NCBI GenBank assembly: GCA_000934455.1
Contig: KN890122.1
Span: forward strand, 24,413-58,342
DNA length: 33,930 nucleotides
Reading direction: 5' to 3'
From: Apostichopus parvimensis
Taxonomy: Eukaryota > Echinodermata > Holothuroidea > Aspidochirotida > Stichopodidae
Below the pieces are notes generated by a model. That model ran no database searches. It saw only the letters and a list, made by a program, of their open reading frames with translations, and was not told the DNA's origin. The position numbers were made by a program, and so were the translations under genes. Below are positions 1 to 12,200 of this stretch, in pieces (position 1 is the stretch's first letter; every line of letters begins with the position of its first letter).

Positions 1-396
1 ATACACACAAGATGTACGCAAGATGCCTGTCATGCGAAACCCGTATTTTCTTTACTGACCGTTACTTCTAACCTGACCTGGATTTCATACGCAAGATAAT
101 CCCCCATGACTAAGCCCCCTGATTAATCCCCTAAACAAGTTAAAGACGATAACAAACAGGCGTCCACAAATTGTCTTTTCATATCCATCACACAGACGTC
201 ACGGTTTTCTGACGTTTTACATGTTTACAACAACGTATAGGAAAGAAAAAGTAAAAAAAAGGTATATCTTAAAACCTATGTGGAATATAGAAGATAAATG
301 CAAAGACCACAGAGATATATGTTGACGAGGAATTAAATACAGTAATCTTATTGAGTGTAGTATGCCATAAGTATCAAATGTCAGCTCGATTCCGAT

Positions 397-413
397 GGGG
401 GGGGGGGGGGGGG
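397..413. repeat. Poly-G tract (G17)
   Basis: An uninterrupted run of 17 G follows TCCGAT and is followed by GAGAGAGA-like sequence. It is the first of three long G/C homopolymers within about 450 bp. Confidence 0.9.
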
Positions 414-656
414 AGAGAGAATCAATCAATCTTGACTTAATTGATGAATGGCTTGCGTTCTCCAGGATTCCCCAGGTAGACTTCACAAAATTGCTATGTC
501 GTATAATTATTATTCAAGTCAAGGGAACAGTATCTGTGCCACTGGCGGTAATACGGTTAATTTTTATTTGTTCATTTTGTCAACGGAATTTTCTGATGGT
601 TTAAAAAGGTTTTTGTGTGTATATGCCAGGCGCGAATCCAGTACGCAATACTGGAA

Positions 657-670
657 CCCCCCCCCCCCCC
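657..670. repeat. Poly-C tract (C14)
   Basis: An uninterrupted run of 14 C, with C-rich flank downstream. Its orientation is opposite to the G tracts at 397 and 832. Confidence 0.9.
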
Positions 671-831
671 ATACCCACACCTTCCACATTTTCAACCTCA
701 CACAACAAAGCAAAGGTATAGTTATTAGCACAATCCATAATATTTTGCCTAACTATATACCTAATCTATGGTCCAAATATACCGCAGAATGCAGCAATAG
801 ACATCAATTTGGGGTTGCTATTGTCTTTGGT

Positions 832-844
832 GGGGGGGGGGGGG
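832..844. repeat. Poly-G tract (G13)
   Basis: An uninterrupted run of 13 G inside otherwise mixed sequence. Confidence 0.9.
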
Positions 845-1506
845 TCAGACAACCCTACATTTCGACTCGCCTTCAACGACCCTAGGGTCACATCCTTAAA
901 TTTTTAAATCCAGTATTCTCCCTTGTATTATACATGTGGCAAATGTCTGTATAAAAAAAAAAAGCGCATGCTTTCTCCATTTAGTTTAACTTTATTAATA
1001 TTTTTATTTGTGAAAATCAGCCTTGCATATTAATTATTAATACCTACGATGATCTTTGGATTAACTATTTGTAAATAAATAGTAACTAAATAGCGAAAAA
1101 TAAAAACAACCTTTAAAAGTTTTCATATACATAAATAATACCCGTCACTCACTGCGTCTGACTTCTGAAGCCAGATACATTCATGTTTATTATATATGTG
1201 CTCGAAAAGATGATTCCTCGATCCAGGTGAATGATTTCTATAATCAACTATATATATAAACAGGCGGTAATATATTTTTATGCTTAAACCGACAATACGT
1301 ACAGTCAACGACCTCGTTATAAGTCACAGCTTGGTTCATATTTCTAACTTGCTTATTTCTTTGCGTTCGCGTCACTTCTTTTGTTTAATTATCTTAGAAT
1401 TGTTTTAATTAGCAAGATATAATGCGATAGGCAGGGCACAATAAAGAGAAAGATTGCTTAGCAGATATTTTTCCAGTATAATTGTTCAGTATTTCTCCTT
1501 TGTATT

Positions 1507-1535
1507 GGGGGGAGGGGAGGGGGAGGGGGAGGGGG
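1507..1535. repeat. G-rich tract with quadruplex pattern
   Basis: The plus strand carries successive runs of four to six G separated by single A residues. Four or more G-runs with one-base loops fit the general intramolecular G-quadruplex pattern. Folding is inferred, not shown. Confidence 0.75.
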
Positions 1536-2001
1536 TATTGAAATTCATCGTTGTGTGATACTCAGTGTAATGCGATATATAAAAAAAAAGTTTTCCTTGT
1601 ATATAAATATTTTCGTGATTAATAACAGTTTAACAAGACGCAGTGTTTGCTTTTGAAGCCTCATGATTCATATATAGTAGATACTATACACATTTAGCTC
1701 ACGCTTGACCTGTATGCTAATCCTTATAAATAACGTAGTAATCTTGTATATCTCAATTGGAGCGCATCGTAGTGTAAAACACAGTTTGTTCAGACGATTT
1801 CTCTCCCCATCAAAAGATATATGCCAAGCGAAATCTGGTTCAGGGAGTCATTAGAAAGATAATGAAATCAGCCTTTCTCCCTGAGTGGCGAGATGAGCTT
1901 CCTTATCGACCCGTCCAGAATCGATCGGGAGGGTTTCTCGCTCGTGGGCGAGAGATATGGGAGACGTCTGGACCCCACAGTGATGTTAATAGCTGTCGAT
2001 C

Positions 2002-2023
2002 ATTGGTGGGTGATCTATAAAAG
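2002..2023 (+). promoter_or_regulatory. Candidate core promoter (TATA box with upstream inverted CCAAT)
   Basis: TATAAAAG at 2016-2023 matches the TATA-box consensus, and ATTGG (CCAAT on the other strand) lies just upstream at 2002-2006. Initiation about 30 bp downstream would fall near 2045-2055, leaving a short 5' leader before the ATG at 2113. In AT-rich DNA a TATA match is weak evidence alone. The placement before a candidate first exon whose splice phase fits the downstream gene is the reason for listing it. Confidence 0.35.
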
Positions 2024-2112
2024 TGCTTTGTGTGTGTAGGTTGTATTATTACCCAATATTACCGGTATTTCTATATACGGTAGTCTGTCGGATTTTTTTA
2101 ATATTTCAGTTC

Positions 2113-2155
2113 ATGTCGCTTAATGATGTTTGTCTTTTTTGCCTGAGACTAAGAG
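2113..2155 (+). CDS. Candidate first coding exon of the membrane-protein gene
   Basis: An ATG at 2113 opens MSLNDVCLFCLRLR and reaches a consensus donor G|GTAAG at 2156 after 43 coding bases, giving phase 1. That is the phase required by the acceptor at 8944/8945. Joined, the split codon is GAA (Glu). The hydrophobic stretch VCLFCL is too short for a convincing signal peptide. TTTCAG at 2104-2109 could instead be an acceptor, making this an internal exon starting at 2110. The implied intron would be about 6.8 kb. This is a suggestion only; the true N terminus may lie upstream of the window. Confidence 0.3.
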
Positions 2156-5100
2156 GTAAGAATCGAGGGATATTTATACATTTATATCGTTAACTATTTA
2201 AAAAAACTCTGTTATCGTTTGACCTTACCAGTCATTTTATACAATATATATAAGCAATTGGATTCGACGTTTTAAAATGTCAGTATGAATATTTCACACC
2301 AAAACGAAATTTGAAATGTTTGCACGCTCGTTCTTTTTTCTTAAGGCAGTATTGTCATAGATATTAATTTTTCAGGTTAGCCGGAAGTGAGACGTAATGT
2401 TACATTATCACTATAGGTTAAAAGCAGTGTATTTGTGTTTTTACAGATCCATGACCCTTGATGCAATGTAATATGCACGGATCCTATTCATAGTTGATAT
2501 AAGCTTGTCTATATAAAACTTGAATAGGTATGATGGTTTTGTAGCTTTTGGAGTTTTTAATGTGTAATATTTCTCGTAGAATCATAGAAAGCAAAGCCTT
2601 TCATTTTTTATATTATATTTATTAAGTTTCTGCTATTCAACTTATGGTAAAATGACTAATCGTTTCTTGGTTTCCAAGTATGTATTTATAAGACATCGTT
2701 CCGGGTCGTGCGAAGTGTTACACGTATACGTATACCAAACACATTTACACTCTTAATCACTCAAAGAGCGAGGAATTCAATGTTTTAGAGTGTCCACAAT
2801 GATCAATCTTTAAAGGAACAATTTTAAGTCACTCTCCTCAGAGAAAATTCTTGCAATTTAGCTCTACAATAAAGAGTAAATCACTTACTTTGTTTTAAAG
2901 TTAAATGGAGAATTGACTTTCATTCCTATAAGCTGTGATCATCGTGGGAACTCTTAAAGAGTTTAAGTCTTCACCTTTGGCAAATAAAAGTGTATCGTGT
3001 ACCTAAACAGATTCTTAGCAAGGTCGGGACACAGGGGCCTTTGTCCTCCCTCCCTCTCACCCCCACGGACAGACTAGTGTACTCATTTGTTCCACTGTCA
3101 TGTATACAAACCATTCATAAGTTACATGACACCCACAACTATTGTTACCCTCTATCAAAGTGTTTGGTGCCCTTTCGTAAATATTTGGTACCTCCTTCAA
3201 GTCAGAATTTCTGGCTAACGGGGCCTGTACCCAAGTCAGTAAAGTGAGAGTATAGATTTACTCTTGTATGTTCCTTGTTTTCGGCGAATGATTTTACCGG
3301 TTTCGCATCTGACTGCTGTCAAGCGTAGTGATGACTTTAATATTGATTGCTTTCAGTATTCCATGAAATGGAATTTCTATTAGGATATATTACAAACTGT
3401 GCAATAATTGATTTCTTGTATGTTTTTTAATCTGTCGAAAAGATGACAATTTTTAATATGTTCTATGAATATTTGGGCCTATCTATAAAATAAATATTTT
3501 CTTACTTAATTAGGTGTCCATGGGAATATGTTTAAACCAGTGAAATAAATATTTAACCTTATAATAATATAACCACAAAAACAAAACAAAAATTCCTAGC
3601 TCATATACATGATTAAGTTAAATAAGATAACGATAAAAATAAATCGTGTGCTTGGACCGGTTATTCCACGTAGCCAATGGAATGTTTACGTGAGGATTGC
3701 TATATAAAGTAAATCTGCATTAAATAAGTGAAACATTTTGTGTACTGGGGATCAGTCATTTTATGTACTAAGGTCACAGTAAAATTAACTTCTCCACAAT
3801 AAATTTTCACACAGTTATCCATACACCCTCGCTAGGAAATATTCTTAGGAAATGTTTTCTTTGTGATATGGATATACACCTAGGAATTGTTTTCTTTTGT
3901 TGATAGGAATACAATCTCTATAGTATAATCTTACAATGAAGCCTAACTGTGATTATAAGGTAAAATATTCACAAAAGGTTTGCACATTTACGTCACATAT
4001 CATGTGGTAATTTCATATCCGTCAAGTGCGATAAAACAAGAAAACAGTAGAAGGAAAAAAGATATGCCCTCGGTAACTTAATCAAAACTACAGTATGAAA
4101 TGTTTCCAGAAAGGTAATGAGGGCGGTATTGAGGTACTTAGCATGTTTTGACTCTGGATATGTGACCTGATTCATTCACTTTGGCTTCGGCTTTGAGTAC
4201 AACGTCGTTTCTGTATGTTGCCGTGTTGGACGAATCTAACCGTAATTGTAATTACCGACTTTGCGATCCGCGTTATAGTCAATGCCGACTTTGCAATACG
4301 CGTCCCCCCCCCCCCCTTACAATTTTGCAAGGTCGATAAGAGTGACTCCATAGTTTTCCTTTCGGGAGACCAAAGAGGCCATAGTGGTAGATTTCGCAAT
4401 ATATGCATCTATCGACCCATACGAAACTGTCATATGCCAAAAATATGATCCAATGTTTAACCGTTCAAATCTCATCTCGATTATATTTCTGTACGAGGAC
4501 AGTTAGGTTGTGGTTAACGGAACCTTATACTAGTGGGACAATGGGTTAAAAGCGTCAAATATGAAGCATAAGATATTGGTGTAAGATAGGTTAGTCCCAT
4601 AAATCAATTGTGTATATGGATGATTCCGTAAATAAAACAAAATTTTGTTGACAAAATTTTGAAGACCAGAATTAATAGGCTAACAACAAATGATCTTATT
4701 TCAGATTATGTATGGGGACTGGAAATATGCAAATCATGTCAAAAGTTTGAACCAAAATTATTCGTGGAAATAGTTATTGTTCAAAAAAGGGTACGGTGTT
4801 CCTCGTGTAAATGGGACACCAAACACATATTTTTCTATAAATACTGAAAGTATTACTTATTTCCTTAAAGAAAGGTGTGGAACATTGTAGATGGTATCCT
4901 AGATAATCTTCAAATGCAGTTATAATTGGGAGATTGGGTTTTAGTAAAATATATTTCTTAAGAGCTTCTCACTGAAACTTAACTATGCATATTTGTTTGA
5001 GTATGGCAAATTAAGCATTTTTTATAGTGACTATATAATAGAAATTTATACATGAGAACACTCTTTAATATTAAAAGTTAAATTATATTAAAACGACGTT

Positions 5101-6327
5101 TATTTTTTTTGTAACAGGATACCACAAATTGGACACGTGGCTTAACACGTGCAACCTATACTTTGTATACAGTACTATTCCATTCTTGCAGTTACGGAAT
5201 TAGTGAAACTGTATGCATTTCAAAGTACCATGCAAATCATTCCTAAAAATGCATCTTTCAACTTATTTTAGATTTATGGTCTCACACAGATCATTTTAAA
5301 AAGAAACAACGCTAAACTAAATTATGTTAATATCAAGCATCTTGGTGGCCCATTTACACTGGGGGAACCAATTAGTTTCACGCACATAATATTATAACAA
5401 AATAATGATTATTTTTTAATAGATTTAAGTGTATATTAGGCACCACACAAGCTTGTGATTGAGACCAACACCCAATAGCCTACTTCAATGCTGTTTTGAA
5501 CTGCCAATTGGAAGGTGAAATATAATCACAATGTAAGGCGGGATAACAAATCTACTGGCCCCCTTTACGGATTTACCAATATATGTAACCCATATGTCGA
5601 CTAAATCTATTTCTATATGTGTATGTAAACGTACATATCTATAGGCAGCATTTCGTCGAGAGCCAGTTCTCTCCCCCATAGGGGGAAATATGTCACCTGA
5701 CGCCGCCCCATTTGAAGTGTTCAGTTTTCATTTAGTATACTTATGAAAATGAATAAAAATTTCTTTTCGTTCCAAATATTACCTAGCACCCGTATTGAAT
5801 CCCGTTCTTCGGGGCTGAAGTCCCCAGCCCCCTATCGCCAGGCATATAGCCTTTATGTAGATGTAGATAAACACGAATAGAGTATATGGTGAATTCCCTT
5901 ATACTCTTAACGGTTTCTCAACACAGCAAAAATTATGCAAAGCTTTTGAAAAAATTTCTTCCCAATTATAACTGCAAATTGTGATATTAAATATTGAGTA
6001 TAGTATCCAGACAGCTGTTAATATTAGCTAATTATTTGTCGGCATTTGTTTGCATTTTACAATACACATAATTGAGATTCCTGTTATCTGTGAGGTATTT
6101 GTATGAATGTAGTATCCATTACCCCTTTGAAGTGTATGTGGGGGAGGTATAGGGAGGGGTAGGGAAGGGTGCATTGGGGAGTGGTACGAGTACTAATATT
6201 GCATCAACTCGTACCGGTGTTAATTACTTAACTCATTATCGGGGCACTTGAGATGTTTTTTTTTTTATTATTTTGAGTGTTATCATCTTGCTACTTTATA
6301 ACCGACGTTTGGAACATGTTTGGTAAT
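2156..6327. other. Non-coding, probably intron or upstream flank
   Basis: AT-rich sequence without a supportable gene on either strand. It holds a C14 tract at 4303-4316 and, just before it, two imperfect copies of a short segment containing CCGACTTTGC. If the exon at 2113-2155 is real, this is intron 1. No domain or conserved motif was recognised. Confidence 0.5.
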
Positions 6328-6571
6328 TATGTATGTATGTATATGTGATCTTCCCGCAAGCAGGAACTCGCGAAAGAAGCCATGGAGGCTTTTAGACTCG
6401 CAAGCTGACCGAAGCCAATCTCTCGGCACACATCCATTTAACGTCCATGTCGGGAAGTTGTTATTGAACAACACCCTTGCCAGACGACAAACATTGCTGT
6501 CGGCGGGGTATCGAACCGGGGATCTCATGACTGGGAGACGCCGGCGTTAACCACTAGGCTATACCTCCGCC
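6328..6571 (-). mobile_element. tRNA-derived SINE
   Basis: Read on the minus strand from 6571, the element begins with a tRNA-like head. An A-box-like TAGCCTAGTGG (complement of 6551-6561) and a B-box-like GGTTCGATACC (complement of 6507-6517) lie 33 bp apart, as in RNA polymerase III internal promoters. The 5' end GGCGGAG can pair with CCCCGCC after the B box, resembling an acceptor stem. A tRNA-unrelated body of about 160 bp follows and ends in a short ATAC-type microsatellite at 6328-6346, a common SINE tail. The body rules out a plain tRNA gene. The SINE family was not identified. Confidence 0.75.
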
Positions 6572-7142
6572 TAATTAGCTCATAGGCCAACATATAACAC
6601 TCTTATTTCCAAATTGCTTTCAAATTAGACTTCTCGCAAGTCGACGTGCATTGGCCTACGTGGTGAGACCATCGCCCAGCATATAGCATACCTCATGCAC
6701 TCATAACCTAAGACATCAAGTTATTTAGTATTCTATATCTGGGTAATTTTGCTGAACTCTATTATCGCAAAGATAATTTTGTAATTTTTAATTGCATATT
6801 CACTGCACGATCGGTTGTTTAATTGTACGACTTACTCACGAAAAATATAGAAGAAAAATATAAAAGGTCGAAGGCACTTTTTTTTTGGTTAATAAATGTC
6901 GACCAACTTGAACTATAGGCAGATGTACTTAAATTGTCCTTGCTGAACACAAACCATATTTACTCTTGAGACCGAACCAACAAAGATATTCAGCATATAT
7001 GAACTATGAAATTAAAACTCCTAGGACTATCTTCCCCAGGCACAGCTCATGCATGACGTCAATTCGTAACACGTTTCAACAAGTAGGGGTGTTTGCACTG
7101 TGCTTCAAGCCAGGTATGGAAGTTGTAGTCAGTGTTCTCTCC

Positions 7143-7163
7143 GGGGCGGGGGGGGGGGGTGGG
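7143..7163. repeat. G-rich homopolymer tract
   Basis: A GGGGCGGG start runs into a long poly-G with one T near its end. It is similar in kind to the poly-G tracts near the start of the window. Confidence 0.8.
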
Positions 7164-7300
7164 CTGTATATGCGTAAATCAGCTTTACCCTCCAAAAGAT
7201 GAACATGTTAGGAAGTTTTAAATTATTATCAAGAGGTAAGAAAAGAAATGGTAATGACTAACATCGTATGTGCAGAACGGTAATTTTTATTAAAGGAAAA

Positions 7301-7650
7301 GTCACCCAAAGGCACGAAAAATCGAAATAGTTCGCTGAACTGATATACGTGTTCATGACAGTGTAATATCTAGTACATAGTATCACATTCATTGTTTGGA
7401 AATCTGACAAGATGCAACACATTTGTATTACCCAAAAGTCACCAAAGTGGCGCGAAAACCGAGTTCACTGGACTGACACACTTTCAGCCCCAGACCCTTA
7501 CGCTGAAACTAAGGTTATCACGTATAACATATAATGACTTAACACATTTATGAGCAGTCACCCAAGATGGCGCCTGAGTCGGCACGAAATAACAAATAAC
7601 TTGATTCACTCTCACCCCAGTCCCCTAAAATTGAGACACTAACCAAGAAT
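7301..7650. repeat. Diverged three-copy tandem repeat (~120-137 bp)
   Basis: Segments starting near 7301, 7438 and 7557 share a GTCACC..AA core, then a CACGAAA/GCGCGAAA-like part and a TTCRCTGRACTGA-like part or a weaker relative. Two copies continue into similar C-rich sequence ending in CCCCAG. The copies have drifted strongly. No coding potential is evident. Confidence 0.45.
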
Positions 7651-8297
7651 GCGATTATGGCTGTGTAACGGTGTAATTGAAAGTATCACAATTCCCTTGG
7701 AAAGGGACTGGATACCGCACATGAGCTTGGTTAAATCACCCTCGTATAATTATATTGGCAACCAATTATGCTAGGAGGTACGATAATGGCCACGTTTGCT
7801 TAAATTTCAAAGACAATGTAGTTATCCCACCCTGCAAAGATTGCTAATTAAATTGTCTATTTTAACCCTTCCCACACTTTTATATTTGAAGAATCAGAGC
7901 CTCTAGGAAAATGATTTTGAACGCTTCTATCAACATTTAGCCTGCTACTTTAATATGTTGATGCCCACATCTGCATTAAGTAGGCTTACTGTGCATCTAG
8001 AAAAAAAGAAAAGAAAAGAACAAAACAGGGTAAAAAAACAAGAGAACAGGGTATTCGTTTGCTATTGTAACAGATATTTTAATTCTTGACTATTACGTAA
8101 TCATTGCCAGCCCATCTGTCTGTTCGACTTTGTGTTTTATGTTAATTTTTAATACCTCTTGTGTAGTTGTGAATGATTGGCGTTCTTTGGTCGTGCAGGG
8201 TATAAGGTGGACAATACAAGTGATGTACTTATATAAGAGGGCTAAGGAATAGAGTGAATGCATGCATTTATCCAACTCATTCGGTTACAGAGCACTA

Positions 8298-8309
8298 CCA
8301 ACTGCGCCA
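8298..8309 (-). other. tRNA A-box-like sequence, possible degraded SINE head
   Basis: The complement reads TGGCGCAGTTGG, a perfect match to the tRNA A-box pattern TRGCNNAGYNGG, and continues with TAGTGCT as tRNAs and tRNA-derived SINEs often do. No B box was found at the expected distance, so this is at most a decayed remnant. Confidence 0.35.
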
Positions 8310-8944
8310 CAGCAACTGTTAAGTGAATAGTATGTGTACATGCACTGATGGTACATGTCCAGCAATGGCTAGTACGGGTTTAGAGTGTACATGAAGTTGT
8401 TTGGGTCTCGCAAAAGGAGATAACGTCTAATACTGTTTTGGACTTCACGTACCTTACGTTGTATTGGACACTCATATTTTCATCTCGGCAATACATTAAA
8501 GAACTGAGTACTTTTCATGGGAACCTGTCTTGTCGTTCCTTCTCATACGTTATAGCAGGTGCTATATCATGGAGTTCCAGGACAGGTTTGTCGTGATTAA
8601 TAGTATTTAGAATATTAATGTTTCATTGGTTAGGTTCATTGTTCACGTATGATGTGAAGGTTTTTCCTATCGCAATATTTTTTTCTCGTTACTAGCTAGG
8701 CCTACTGAAGATCCCATTTTTTAATTTACCTGAAAGTGCACTCAGAAACCGATTGTCGACTGCAATGAAAAACTGCGTTAACGGTCTCTCCTTTACTACT
8801 GTTAAATAATTTGCTAAATTCAGCCATTATCAAGATGAGGGTTTTTTCGTATCAGATATTTTTTTATTTTTTTTATTTAGGGTCGGAGCGGACAATTTAT
8901 TTTACAATTACATCATTTCATTTCTTTTTCCTTGTTTTCTACAG

Positions 8945-9201
8945 AATGCAAGTATCCAATCTTCCATTTTGATGTGTCATCAAGTGACTCTGCCTCTTAT
9001 TCCTCCCGTTCTTCAACTCCTCGTCCCGGAGAAGCAGCAACTGCCGCCGTCAACAGGCCCGACCTCCTCGGTAATTTGTCGACAATACGTTCATGTCAAC
9101 TAACTGGCTTACATGCGATAGACGACCTCGATGCTGACGTATCCGGCAATTTTCAGCTCTTTCAGATTTCCATTAACGAGCGAGAGAAGCTGAATGTTAC
9201 G
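8945..9201 (+). CDS. Exon: Ser-rich N-terminal ectodomain part
   Basis: The acceptor TTTTCTACAG ends at 8944 and the donor G|GTAAGC begins at 9202. It enters in phase 1 (two bases complete a codon) and leaves in phase 0. It encodes 86 residues: a low-complexity Ser run (SSSDSASYSSRSS), sequons GNLS and LNVT, and a final segment NFQLFQISINEREKLNVT that alternates hydrophobic residues like a beta strand. An upstream exon is required. Confidence 0.8.
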
Positions 9202-12200
9202 GTAAGCGAAAACGACACATTATACGTACGTATATTATTTATTCAAATTTGTGTGTCTTTCCTATATATTTCTCCATTTTAACTTCAGGCATCGTGAATC
9301 ATAGAAATTAGCAACACCATACATTCGCATATATATACATATATACAAGCATACATACTTTCATACATATATATGCATACTACTGTATACGTTTTCTGGA
9401 ATCCTTAGAGAGCAAAACCTCTCCAATTCTCCCAGGTACCTTGATAAAAGAAATAGCGTTTATTTTACATCGTGCTGAATATGATCAGTTGATAGCCTAA
9501 TGGGCTTGCAATTTGAAGGATGTTTAAATGAAAAAAGCGAACTGTCACAGAATGACGTCAAGGATATTGTATGATCTCATTCTGTTATTCGCTGACGTCA
9601 TATATCCATTCCCCTTGGCAACCATGCATCAAGGGACTTATTTAAATGCAAAACTCTCCAGCAGAGGTAAAGAAATAACAAGTACTATAGGAAACACGAG
9701 AGAGCTATTTTAACAAACATTCGGCTTAAAGATAGAGAGGCTTTTTTTTATTCTATTTCTTCTCTTACCAGTTGGCGATCAGAATTTTCCTCTAGCGTCC
9801 CATGTTAAACGCATTGTCACATTGAATCATTCAAAACTGACGTTTTCATCTTATATGACGTCATTTATCCGGCAGTGATCTCAGCATGGCTTCTATTGAC
9901 GTCATAACCTGATTGCTGTGGCAACGGTAAAGCCAGAGGACTTTTGATATATTTGTGTGGAATCCCAGAAGAAATTAGAGAATGACGGGAACGCTTTCTA
10001 GACAATCTAACGGTCAGGCTAACAAATTGTAGCCTGCACCAGTTTGATTGATGCCCGACATAAATCGATTCCGTTGGCGAGATTTGATGTCGTTGAAAGC
10101 TCTTCTCATTAACTTTGCTACAAGCCGCCTACTTTCCGGGTTTTTTAAGGCTTAGTTGCAGTTCGCCATTATCATCAAAAATGAAACAAGTACCTCGTCG
10201 CAATTAGGTCCCTGGATGTATTATTTGTGACAGGTTTTGTTTTTCACCATGCTCATAATTTTATTTCTTCTTTTTTGCAGTTGACCGAATCACCAGACGA
10301 GTATCAGAGGTTTAAAGGACGACTTCTCCAAATTGTTGTCATGTGTCATGAACATACGGGTTCTTTTTGCATAGGTGTCAAGTTTTCCGGATTCCGTACA
10401 CGTGAGTACAGCCATTCGACACTATGTATGGATAAATCTGATTACTCCTGGTGGCAATAGTAACGTTCATATATTAATTTCGTGCCCCCCCCCCCACGTC
10501 AGCTCTAATTTAATGCTTATAAATAGTAATATGACACAATAATACATTCCAGCAAATTAGTCATTGAGTACGGTGGAAAACTTGTGCCCATGTTGATACA
10601 GTGCTTTAAAATATATTGAGATTGTAACATGTTATTAAAAAAGGGGAACTGTTGATTGGAAATTAAAGGTAATGAAATATGAACATAATGTACCTTACAC
10701 ACTTGATGTATAGAGCTTTTATAATGGTTCTGCATTCGTAGATAATGAAATGAACTGTATATTGGGGTGTGGTGGGGGGGTCCCAAATAGTCAGTGGGGA
10801 TATTTTCAAAAATATGAAAAGATGTTATAGTCTTCGGCAGGTACACTGGAAAGTGTTCAATTCCTCTCTTGTCTTACACATTTTTAATTCGAAGACGAAT
10901 ATATAGATTGGAAACACCTCACGTGTAGATATATTTAGGGACAGTCTTGATGCAAGGGGACTGGGGTTGAGAGCGGATCAGTCGTTCGTGCCCAGGTTCT
11001 TTCCTTTTATTAAAAATTATATATTTAGAGACGGTTGTTTTATATCACGCTTAACCTTCCAGGCTGCAGCAATTGTTAAACGTCCTTCTGTCCGACCAAT
11101 AATAATAATGAGCATACAGCTAGAAGTGTTATTATTTTGCTTTTACTTTTTTCCTGCTCAGATTCCATTTCTTTTAACTTGACGAATCCACCATCTGCTG
11201 CTATGACCTTTGACCCCAGCAACCATACTCAGGAATCACAGACAACCACAAATGAAGCCTTTTCAGTCGGTAAAGTAAACTTTGATGCCAATACTAGGAT
11301 GCCCCTTTAATAAAGATCATCAGTATTGGGCCAAAATTGTAACATGCTGAAATTATTATTGCTTAAAGGCATTGAAGACTCGCCCCAAACCGTATACCGC
11401 CCTCTGAGAAGTTTCCGTTGCTTGCAAGGGAGTTTTTTTTTGTCGCTACATTTATCTGCATTTTACACTGTGTTGTGGGTATTGACTGTAGCTGCATGTA
11501 TTGACTGTACACTAGTGTCTAATTACCGACGGTTGCAAACTGTGTGTGTATTCTGGGATCGATGGTGGTGACTAACACTTCTGTCACACCTCATTCAAAA
11601 CTAGTTCAAATTAACGCCATGAGACGTTTGTTTGGTGATTTCTTTTTAAGGCAATCTCACTCTGCTAATCATCACTCACCCTTCTTCCCTCGTTAGGTCC
11701 AACGAAGTCCGCTGAAGAGGAACAGTTGGAAACCATCATCACAGGTCTTTGTATATCTGTGGCAGTCTTAATGGTTGTTTGGTTAACATGCTTCCTCGTA
11801 GAGAAGAAAGTCCAGAGAAAGTTTGTATTCTGTTTATGGTCATTAAATTCCACTTATTCCTAGGCTGCAGATGATTATATATTCAAATTTGTATTTAACA
11901 ATCCACTCACTGTCATGTTGAGATATTGAATTTTGATAGCTCTGACAAACTTAATAAAGAGAATCAACATAAATCAAATGGTATTCACTTGTTGGTATTC
12001 ACTTGCAATTGCTCAACCTTTTTAGAAAACTTCAAAATTATTTTTTAATTGTTCCTCTGGAACCTCTGTGAATCTCTAAAACAAGAACCCTGGATTTTCT
12101 GTCTCGGCTGATACTATATTCAAAACACTGTATGAATATAATATTACAGTTTTCAACACGCTTCGGTGTTTTGATTAAATCGAGTATACCTCGAATGTAT

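Larger units (their letters stand above)
1..2015. other. Non-coding DNA with G/C homopolymers
   Basis: No convincing exon is visible on either strand. The longest ATG-started frame here (448-885) runs straight through a C14 and a G13 tract that become poly-Pro and poly-Gly, so it looks like a chance frame. The stretch is otherwise AT-rich, with several poly-A/poly-T runs. The G/C tracts are listed separately. Confidence 0.6.

Noticed and set aside
448-885. ATG-started frame of 145 codons on the plus strand
   Set aside because: It passes through C14 and G13 tracts, so its frame depends on unstable homopolymers. The product has no domain, and composition is like the non-coding neighbourhood.
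4659-4847. Frame with two CxxC pairs (CKSC and CSSC), like a zinc ribbon
   Set aside because: No ATG, no convincing splice sites, AT-rich, and only the four Cys agree with any known fold.
6500-6571. Functional tRNA gene
   Set aside because: The anticodon loop has eight bases, T-arm pairing is poor and the match continues into a SINE body, so it was called a SINE.
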